NCBI GenBank assembly: GCA_910585015.1
Contig: CAJUCT010000021.1
Coordinates: 1-64,000 of the forward strand
Direction of reading: 5' to 3'
Length of the DNA stretch: 64,000 nt
From: an uncultured Acetatifactor sp.
GTDB taxonomy: Bacteria; Bacillota; Clostridia; Lachnospirales; Lachnospiraceae
In this document: one piece after another, positions 8,605 to 15,090 of the stretch
Layout: each line of letters starts with the position of its first letter
How positions within the stretch are numbered: the stretch's first letter is position 1
Notes under the pieces: generated by a model
What the model was told of the DNA's origin: nothing
What the model saw: the letters and a program-made list of their open reading frames with translations, nothing else
Databases searched by the model: none
Position numbers and translations under genes: made by a program

Positions 8605-9150
8605 ATGGGACTTAGCGTTATGGGAGTCAGCGCCACGCCCTATAGTATGAGTTATGGTATGAATGGTTCTGTCAGCGGTGCGGCAGGCAGTGCCGCCAGT
8701 GCGGAGGGAGTCAAGCGTATGCTTCCCGTAGGCGCTGCAGGGACAGTGGACGGCGCAAAGGGTGTCGAGGATAGCCGGGCGGCCAAGAGAGTGGGCAGGG
8801 CGGAGTGCCAGACCTGCAAATCAAGAAAGTATAAGGATGGATCCGACGAGATGGTGAGCTTCAAGTCGGCGACCCATATCTCGCCCCAGTCGGCAGGATC
8901 GGCGGTGATGGCCCATGAGCAGGAACATGTTTCCAATGCTTATAAGAAGGCGGCACTGAATGACGGCAAGGTATTGCAGGCCAGTGTGCAGTTGCATATG
9001 GGTGTGTGCCCGGAGTGCGGGCGCAGTTATGTGGCGGGCGGCACCACCAGTACCAAAATCCAGTATAACGAAGACAATCCCTACGAGAAGAACGCTAAAT
9101 CTCTTCAGGCGGAGGCGTTTAAGGGCAACAATGTGGATGTAGCCGTGTAG
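8605..9150 (+). CDS. Putative zinc metallopeptidase-like protein with HEQEH motif
   Basis: After a low-complexity Gly/Ala/Ser-rich N-terminus of about 60 residues comes CQTCKSRKYKDGSDE, then FKSATHISP and HEQEHVSNA. HEQEH fits the zincin HExxH pattern, and the combination resembles the SprA-related family, whose function is unknown. A second pair CPECGRSY suggests another metal site. There is no signal peptide or membrane segment. It has its own promoter at 8536 and terminator at 9247, so it is not clearly co-transcribed with the stator pair downstream. Catalysis is inferred from the motif only. Confidence 0.65.
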   Translation: MGLSVMGVSATPYSMSYGMNGSVSGAAGSAASAEGVKRMLPVGAAGTVDGAKGVEDSRAAKRVGRAECQTCKSRKYKDGSDEMVSFKSATHISPQSAGSAVMAHEQEHVSNAYKKAALNDGKVLQASVQLHMGVCPECGRSYVAGGTTSTKIQYNEDNPYEKNAKSLQAEAFKGNNVDVAV

Positions 9151-9246
9151 CATAGCAGGGAAATGGAATCTGTTTTGGAAAGTAGATTTCAAAATTGTAG
9201 ATGGTCCCACGGCCAAGGGCATGGGGGGCCGGGAAAAGACATCAAG

Positions 9247-9285
9247 GTCTATATGTGACAGGAATGTTACATATAGACTTTATTT
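9247..9285 (+). terminator. Intrinsic terminator
   Basis: GTCTATATGT (9247-9256) pairs with ACATATAGAC (9269-9278), followed by TTTATTTG. It ends the gene at 8605-9150. Confidence 0.75.
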
Positions 9286-9337
9286 GTTAAAATGTATGAA
9301 CAATTTCTAAATTTTATTTAAGATTTCCGCTTATTAC

Positions 9338-9366
9338 TTGTGGTAAAAAAAGGAATATGCTAAAAT
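9338..9366 (+). promoter_or_regulatory. Predicted promoter of the stator-like pair
   Basis: TTGTGG (9338-9343), a 17-bp spacer and TAAAAT (9361-9366) lie about 75 nt before the first start codon. Confidence 0.55.
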
Positions 9367-9441
9367 TCACGTAATAGGGAAAAATAAGAAAAATGTTTTG
9401 TATATAGCCCTTCTGCAAGGAGGGGGAATGGAGGAAAACCA

Positions 9442-10593
9442 ATGAAAAACAGAATGTATTATTTGCTTTTGCCGGTGTATCTGTTTGTGGTGGGCTTCGT
9501 GCTGATAGTAAACGGAGTGTTCACCGGGCAGGTCATGTCTGTCAGCAACCTGGTGATCAATCTGATGTTCCTGCTGTTGATTGGCATCTTGTTTCTGATC
9601 TCTTTTTTCAGTTTTTTCCGGCTGAACCGTATGACGGACAAACTGTTGAATGAGGCGGACAAGATTTACAAGGCATATGACGGCGGCGACCATAAGCTGT
9701 GGGAGACCTACCGGGCCAAGAGCAAAGTTTTTGAGGACGATGTGCTGGACGAAGCTTTTTACCGCTATCAGAAAAAAATGAACAGTTTCCAGACTAAACA
9801 CGGTCTGATGGGGCGCTGTGAGATTGAGGACTATCTCAATGAGGATATGTTGAACCAGGTGGGTATGAATTATTACAATTCCGCTATTTCCGGCACCATG
9901 ACGGGCCTGGGAATCCTGGGTACTTTTATCGGTCTTTCCATCGGTCTGGGCTCCTTTAACGGCAATGATATCTATACTATTTCGGACAATGTGGGACCGC
10001 TGTTGGACGGCATGAAGGTGGCCTTCCATACCTCGGTATATGGCATTTTGTTCTCCCTGGTATTCCAGTTTGCCTACCGCAGCCTGATGGCGGATGCCTA
10101 TGACAAGCTGCAGGAATTTCTGGCGGCTTTCCGGGAGTGCGTGGAGCCAATGGTCAATAATACGGATGACAACACCAAGGCTATGCTGGTCTACCAGGCC
10201 AATATGGCCAACTCCATGAAGCAGATGATTGAGCTTTTGAAGGGTGAGGCCAGGGATCAGGCGGAGAGCCTGGATCGGATGGCACAGCAGTTTACCGCCC
10301 GGATGGAGCAGGCCCTGGGAGCTGACTTTGAAAGGCTGGGATCCACCCTGCAGAAGGCATGTAAGGCCCAGGAGACTTATGCTGACAATTACCACAGCAT
10401 GGCAGATACCACCAGAGAACTGCTGCAGGCTAACCGTTCTCTGCAAAAGGCGCTGGAAGAGACCATGGACAGACAGGAGGCTATGGCCCGGCAGCTGGGG
10501 GAACAGGCAGAGCGGATCGATGCCACCTGTACCACCATCAATGAGGAGATCAGCAACCAGCTGTACACTTATGCGGAGACCCATGACATGTAG
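9442..10593 (+). CDS. MotA/TolQ/ExbB-family channel subunit, ZorA-like
   Basis: The 383-residue protein has two N-terminal transmembrane helices (about 7-27 and 38-58), a cytoplasmic segment, and two more helices (about 153-178, with GTMTGLGILGTFIGLSIGLG, and 198-215) that match the MotA/ExbB channel core. A helical tail of about 170 residues follows, as in ZorA of Zorya defence systems and unlike flagellar MotA. With the next gene it should form an ion-driven rotary motor in the membrane. AAGGAGGGGGAATGGAGG precedes the ATG. No chemotaxis or flagellar gene is nearby, and no ZorC/D/E partner follows. Confidence 0.8.
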   Translation: MKNRMYYLLLPVYLFVVGFVLIVNGVFTGQVMSVSNLVINLMFLLLIGILFLISFFSFFRLNRMTDKLLNEADKIYKAYDGGDHKLWETYRAKSKVFEDDVLDEAFYRYQKKMNSFQTKHGLMGRCEIEDYLNEDMLNQVGMNYYNSAISGTMTGLGILGTFIGLSIGLGSFNGNDIYTISDNVGPLLDGMKVAFHTSVYGILFSLVFQFAYRSLMADAYDKLQEFLAAFRECVEPMVNNTDDNTKAMLVYQANMANSMKQMIELLKGEARDQAESLDRMAQQFTARMEQALGADFERLGSTLQKACKAQETYADNYHSMADTTRELLQANRSLQKALEETMDRQEAMARQLGEQAERIDATCTTINEEISNQLYTYAETHDM

Positions 10594-10643
10594 AACCTGT
10601 CCGGAATGATACTTTTCGGACAAAGAAAGGGTGTGAGAGAAAG

Positions 10644-11600
10644 TTGACGAGGAGATATCGAAAGAGAGAGGCGTTTGAGGAACCCAGCTATTGGCAGTCT
10701 TATTCGGACATGATGGCGGCTCTGCTGCTGATCTTTATCCTGATTATCGCCATCACACTGGCGATTTATAAGCAGAAAACAACAGATTTGGAACAGACCC
10801 AGATCGAACTGAACGCGGCGAAGCAAAAGCTGGACATAGCATCTGAGGAACTGGAACTGGCCAGGGTAGACCTGGACAATTACCGCAGTGAGATAGAGGC
10901 CTCCAAGCATGATCTGGAAGATTCCCTGTTAAAGCTCCAGGAGGCTTATGACGCGGCGGCTCTGACCAAGGAGCAGCTGGCGGCGGCCTATCTGGAGATC
11001 GACGAGGCCAGGGGAGAGTTGGAGTCCACCCGGAGCCAGTTACAGGATATTGTGGGAGTGAGGACGGACATTATCGGACAGCTGCAATCAAGGTTCAATA
11101 ATTCCAGCATGAAGGTGGATGCCCAGAACGGTTCCATCAGCTTTTCCTCTGATGTATTGTTTAAATATGGCAGCGCTAACCTGACGGATGCCAGCAAGGC
11201 TACCCTGACGGAGATCATTCCCATGTATCTGGACGTACTGCTGCAGGATCAGTTCCGGGACTATATTGCGGAGATTATCATTGAGGGGCACACGGACACT
11301 TCCGGCAGCTATCAGCACAATATGGATCTGTCCTCAGAGCGTGCCAGTTCGGTGGCCAGATATATATTGGATCCGTCGAATGGCCTCAGCGAGGCGAAGG
11401 TTGAGCAGCTGCAGTCCATGTTGACCATCAACGGACGTTCCTACAGCAGCCCTATCTATGCGGCGGGCACAGGGGAGATCGACATGGTCGCTTCCCGGCG
11501 TGTGGAAATCAAGTTCCGCTTGAAAGAGGACGAACTGATTCAGAAGATCACGGAGATTCTGTCCCAGCAGACGGGAGCCGCGCAAACTCCACAGCAGTAA
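10644..11600 (+). CDS. MotB/OmpA-like stator subunit, ZorB-like, with coiled coil
   Basis: An N-terminal cytoplasmic segment leads to SYSDMMAALLLIFILII, a MotB-type helix with the ion-binding Asp at about residue 22. A long coiled coil (about 45-140) is followed by an OmpA/MotB peptidoglycan-binding domain (EGHTDTSG, then SSERASSVARYI). The start is TTG at 10644, because the first ATG (about 10710) would delete the sequence leading into the membrane helix and no other in-frame start exists. It lies 50 bp after the channel subunit. The coiled coil between membrane and wall domain is longer than in MotB. A hairpin at 11607-11635 ends the operon. Confidence 0.8.
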   Translation: MTRRYRKREAFEEPSYWQSYSDMMAALLLIFILIIAITLAIYKQKTTDLEQTQIELNAAKQKLDIASEELELARVDLDNYRSEIEASKHDLEDSLLKLQEAYDAAALTKEQLAAAYLEIDEARGELESTRSQLQDIVGVRTDIIGQLQSRFNNSSMKVDAQNGSISFSSDVLFKYGSANLTDASKATLTEIIPMYLDVLLQDQFRDYIAEIIIEGHTDTSGSYQHNMDLSSERASSVARYILDPSNGLSEAKVEQLQSMLTINGRSYSSPIYAAGTGEIDMVASRRVEIKFRLKEDELIQKITEILSQQTGAAQTPQQ

Positions 11601-11606
11601 AAGACA

Positions 11607-11635
11607 CGCCTGTCATAATTGCTTTATGACAGGCG
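11607..11635 (+). terminator. Intrinsic terminator of the stator-like pair
   Basis: CGCCTGTCATAA pairs perfectly with TTATGACAGGCG; the following T tract is weak. Confidence 0.65.
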
Positions 11636-11768
11636 TTATAACAGTAAATATGACAGGAACTGCTATAAAAAATAGTAGAAACATAGGACTTTGAGCAAGG
11701 AAGAAAAATGACAGATATATATAGGAAAAGGTGGGTTGTAAAGAATCTAAATATAGGAGGGAAATGCA

Positions 11769-12407
11769 ATGGATGAAAACAGGGGCAAAAGAAATGAACT
11801 TCTGGCCGCTACGGTTATCAAGGGACTGGAAAGCCGCAATATGAAAGGATACTATGCCGCCACCAAGGAGGAGGCGCTGCAAAAGGCTCTGGAACTGATT
11901 CCTCGGGGCAGCAGTGTCAGCTGGGGCGGCTCCATGAGTATTCAGGAGATCGGCTTGAAGCAGGCGGTGATTGAAGGCGATTACCGCGTGTACAATCGTG
12001 ATGCCGCCCAGACGCCGGAGGAAAAGCGTAAGATCGAACTGGCCGTCTATGACGCGGATTATTTTCTCACCAGCAGCAATGCGGTGACACAGGATGGGAT
12101 TCTGGTCAATATAGACGGTAATTCCAACCGGGTTTCCGCCATTGCTTACGGTCCCAGACAGGTGCTTATGATTGTGGGCATGAACAAGATCTGCAAGGAT
12201 GTGGACGCGGCGGTGTACCGTGCCCGAAACGAAGCCGCAACCTGCAATACGCAGCGGTTTCCTATCAATACGCCCTGCAAGGTTACCGGATCCTGCGCGG
12301 ATTGTAAATCTCCGGATACGATTTGCTGTCAGTTCCTGACCACGCGCTTTTCCAGACATGCGGGGAGGATCCATGTGATCCTTGTGGGCGAAAATCTCGG
12401 TTTTTAA
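11769..12407 (+). CDS. LUD-domain (LutC/YkgG-like) protein
   Basis: The 212-residue protein belongs to the LUD family named after lactate-utilisation subunits LutB/LutC. Recognisable parts are VSWGGSMSIQEIGL, DADYFLTSSNAVTQDG and SAIAYGPRQVLMIVGMNK. The C-terminus carries a cysteine cluster (CKVTGSCADCKSPDTICC) that could bind a metal or Fe-S centre. Stand-alone LUD proteins without lutA/lutB are common in anaerobic clostridia and have no settled function. AGGAGGGAAATGCA precedes the ATG. Confidence 0.8.
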   Translation: MDENRGKRNELLAATVIKGLESRNMKGYYAATKEEALQKALELIPRGSSVSWGGSMSIQEIGLKQAVIEGDYRVYNRDAAQTPEEKRKIELAVYDADYFLTSSNAVTQDGILVNIDGNSNRVSAIAYGPRQVLMIVGMNKICKDVDAAVYRARNEAATCNTQRFPINTPCKVTGSCADCKSPDTICCQFLTTRFSRHAGRIHVILVGENLGF

Positions 12408-12510
12408 TCCCATTTTTATTGGATATTTCTTTATAAATTCTTTTGTTTTTCCTTCAGTCGGACTTTAGAAAGGGTTGTTATGCTATAGCCGGATGGAAGG
12501 AGAATGTGCA

Positions 12511-13632
12511 ATGAATATCTTGATCTTGACCGGAAAATTTGGCATGGGGCATTGGAGCGCGGCCCAGTCCCTGCGGCAGCAGCTGTTGGGCAGTCGTCCG
12601 GGCGCGTCGGTGGAGGTGGTGGATTTCCCCGCATATGCCCTGCCAAATCTTTCGGGTGTCCTCTATAAATGTTTTAATCTGTTGGTTACCCATGGAAGAC
12701 ATATATTCAATATGTATTACCGAATAACGGGCAAGGGACATCCCGATGTACATCCGCCCTTTGAGGGGGTGTTTATGGAACGCCTGACGCAGCTGCTTTC
12801 CCGTCAGCGTCCGGATGTGGTGATTGCCACTCATCCGCTGTGTGCGCAGCTGGTTTCACGGCTCAAGGAGAAGGCGGGGGAGGGGATGTCTGTCAACACC
12901 GAGGACGGCGCTCTGCTGGATCTTCCGTTAATAACATGTGTTACGGATGTTAGCACCCATCCGGAATGGATTAACCGCAACACGGACTGTTATCTGGTGC
13001 CCAGCGGGGAGATACGCCGGAGTATGGCGGAAAGAGGGGTAGATCCCCGTCTGGTGTGTGTCACGGGTATACCTGTCAGAGACGAATTCAGGCATCTGCC
13101 CCGTCACAGCGAGGGAAAAAAGCGAGAATTGCTGATTATGGGAGGGGGACTGGGACTTTTGCCAAAGGATACTGCCTTTTACGAGGCCCTGGACCGAATT
13201 CCCAATACCCACACCACCATTATCACCGGCCGCAACAGGAGACTTTATAAGCGTCTGTGCGGAAGATGGGAAAACATTCAGGTGGAGGGCTATGTGGGCC
13301 GGGTGTGGGACTATATGGCCAAGGCGGATTTGATTGTATCCAAGCCCGGCGGTATAACTCTGTTTGAGGCAATTTTTGCCAGGGTCCCCGTCCTTACCTG
13401 GCCTGCCACCTTACAGAATGAGCGGAACAATGCCAGATGGATGGTGGAGAAGGGCATCGGCTGGGTGGCCAGTTCGGAGAATTGTGCCGGGGAGATACAG
13501 GAGATTTTGCTGGATAAGGGGTGTTTATCATCTGCGGCTTATCATATGGAATGTCTCAGAAGACAGCTGCAGGCGGGAACATTGAACCGGATGATGGATG
13601 TGGTGGCCGGAGAAGGAGGGATTCTGGTGTAA
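12511..13632 (+). CDS. Family 28 glycosyltransferase (MGDG synthase/UgtP-like)
   Basis: The N-terminal domain opens with MNILILTGKFGMGH followed by SAAQSL, the loop typical of MGDG synthase and processive UgtP/YpfP diacylglycerol glucosyltransferases. The C-terminal half has the GT28 nucleotide-sugar site (YVGRVWDYMAKADLIVSKPG, then GITLFEAI). It probably transfers a hexose or GlcNAc to diacylglycerol or another lipid at the inner membrane face. The ATG at 12511 follows AAGGAG at 12497-12502. The next gene encodes a flippase-like membrane protein, suggesting glycolipid or lipoteichoic-acid-anchor assembly. Confidence 0.82.
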   Translation: MNILILTGKFGMGHWSAAQSLRQQLLGSRPGASVEVVDFPAYALPNLSGVLYKCFNLLVTHGRHIFNMYYRITGKGHPDVHPPFEGVFMERLTQLLSRQRPDVVIATHPLCAQLVSRLKEKAGEGMSVNTEDGALLDLPLITCVTDVSTHPEWINRNTDCYLVPSGEIRRSMAERGVDPRLVCVTGIPVRDEFRHLPRHSEGKKRELLIMGGGLGLLPKDTAFYEALDRIPNTHTTIITGRNRRLYKRLCGRWENIQVEGYVGRVWDYMAKADLIVSKPGGITLFEAIFARVPVLTWPATLQNERNNARWMVEKGIGWVASSENCAGEIQEILLDKGCLSSAAYHMECLRRQLQAGTLNRMMDVVAGEGGILV

Positions 13633-13698
13633 GAGCCAGATGGATGATTCGGCATTTTCCGGCGGGTGTTAAGTGCCTGCCGGGTCAAATAAGTGGCA

Positions 13699-13792
13699 GA
13701 TATGCAGGAAAGAGGTAAGTTTGGATGTGAAACATCCAAATACGTATTAACGCAGTATCGCAGGCTCGGCCTGCGATATGCAGGAAAGAGGT
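13699..13792 (+). repeat. Two-hairpin dispersed repeat, copy A
   Basis: Hairpin 1 is TTTGGATGT/ACATCCAAA (13720-13740, loop GAA). Hairpin 2 is TATCGCAGGC/GCCTGCGATA (13756-13778, loop TCG). The element is bracketed by an 18-bp direct repeat GATATGCAGGAAAGAGGT (13699-13716 and 13775-13792); the second copy provides the ribosome binding site of the gene at 13797. Copies B (20254) and C (53191) share this architecture. Confidence 0.8.
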
Positions 13793-13796
13793 TAAT

Positions 13797-14909
13797 ATGA
13801 TACAGGGAAAGAAGAAATATTTGGGGAGTATATTCCTGGTGATTATGATGGTCGTGACCGGAGCGGTACTGTTTCGGGGACAGCCCCTGGGTCTGCTGTG
13901 GGAGAGCCTGAAGCAGGTAAAACTTCCCTTTCTTTTTGGAGGATTATTATTAATGCTGGGTTATGTGGGGTGTGAGGCCCTGTGTACCCGCCGGATCCTG
14001 GGCCGGCTGGGGCACCGGGTTCCCTACAGGCGATGTCTGGGCTACTCTTTTGTAGGTTTTTATGTGAGTTCCATCACACCTTCTGCCACAGGAGGGCAGC
14101 CCGCTCAGATCTATTGTATGAGCCAGGACCGGATTCCCGCAGCTCATGGGGCGCTGAACATGATGTTGATCGCCGCCTGCTATCAGACCGCAACATTGAT
14201 CTGGGGCGGGGGTATATGGCTGCTCTGCCCCAGGGCCGGGGTGTTTCAGGGGGGGATGGGCCTGCTGCTGTTCTACGGAGCGGGTATGATGGTTCTGCTC
14301 ACGGTGGGAATGGGCATGGTGATGTTCCTGCCGGGGGTATCCCGCCGGATCTGCGGGGGGATTCTATGGCTCCTGGAAATGCTTCACCTGCTGCGCAATC
14401 CTTCTGCCCTGCGGAAAAGGCTGGAACATCAGCTGGCGGAGTATGCAAAGGGAGCGGACTGCATAAAGACCAATCCCGGACTGGCCTTTCAGGTGCTGGT
14501 TCTGTGTTTGATTCAGCTGGGGCTGCTGTTCTCAGTGCCCTGGATGGTATATCTTGCTTTCGGCCTCCAGGGGCACAGCTGGCTTCAGATAGCGGGTCTT
14601 CAGGCGCTGCTCACTCTGGCGGTCAGCAACTTGCCTCTGCCCGGCGCCGTGGGGCCCGCGGAGGGCGGATTTGTGACCGCGTTTACCACCGTGTTCGGGG
14701 CCGGTATGGTCACACCGGCCATGTTGGTTTCCAGAGGCATCAGCTTCTATGCCTTTCTGCTCATAAGTTTCCTGGTCGCCATGGCTGTGCATCTGCGGCT
14801 CCGCCGCCAGGCCAGGGAGCGTACATTGCGTGAGATGACGGCTTCCAGACAGGGAGGCCGGGCAAAGGCCATACGCAGATATCTTCGGACCATAGGACAG
14901 GAAGCTTAG
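13797..14909 (+). CDS. Flippase-like membrane protein (AglD/MprF-type TM domain)
   Basis: The 370-residue protein has about eight transmembrane helices and matches the lysylphosphatidylglycerol-synthetase-type TM family (UPF0104): a short N-terminus, a first helix at about 8-25, YSFVGFYVSSITPSATGGQP in the middle, and the late motif NLPLPGAVGPAEGGF. Members are thought to move lipids or lipid-linked sugars. It follows the glycosyltransferase gene after 164 bp that hold repeat copy A. AGGAAAGAGG within the repeat is the ribosome binding site. Confidence 0.8.
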   Translation: MIQGKKKYLGSIFLVIMMVVTGAVLFRGQPLGLLWESLKQVKLPFLFGGLLLMLGYVGCEALCTRRILGRLGHRVPYRRCLGYSFVGFYVSSITPSATGGQPAQIYCMSQDRIPAAHGALNMMLIAACYQTATLIWGGGIWLLCPRAGVFQGGMGLLLFYGAGMMVLLTVGMGMVMFLPGVSRRICGGILWLLEMLHLLRNPSALRKRLEHQLAEYAKGADCIKTNPGLAFQVLVLCLIQLGLLFSVPWMVYLAFGLQGHSWLQIAGLQALLTLAVSNLPLPGAVGPAEGGFVTAFTTVFGAGMVTPAMLVSRGISFYAFLLISFLVAMAVHLRLRRQARERTLREMTASRQGGRAKAIRRYLRTIGQEA

Positions 14910-14944
14910 CGGGCGGCAGGGATACCCTGCAGAAAAATATTTTC

Positions 14945-14992
14945 AAAGGAAGGCATTGTCAAAGCGGCACTTGTGCAATGCCTTCCTTTTTT
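14945..14992 (+). terminator. Strong intrinsic terminator
   Basis: AAAGGAAGGCATTG (14945-14958) pairs with CAATGCCTTCCTTT, followed by a run of T. It closes the glycosyltransferase/flippase unit. Confidence 0.88.
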
Positions 14993-15090
14993 GTGCTGTA
15001 CATAAATATCTTTTTCCTGTAAAATAAAGGATAGCATCTGCCCCGCCAGGCGCGGGATACAATTACGGAATTAGAGGAGCAGCAACAGGC

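Noticed and set aside
9442..11600. Complete Zorya defence system
   Set aside because: Only the ZorA/ZorB-like motor genes are present; no ZorC, ZorD or ZorE-type gene is adjacent, so the name was not applied.
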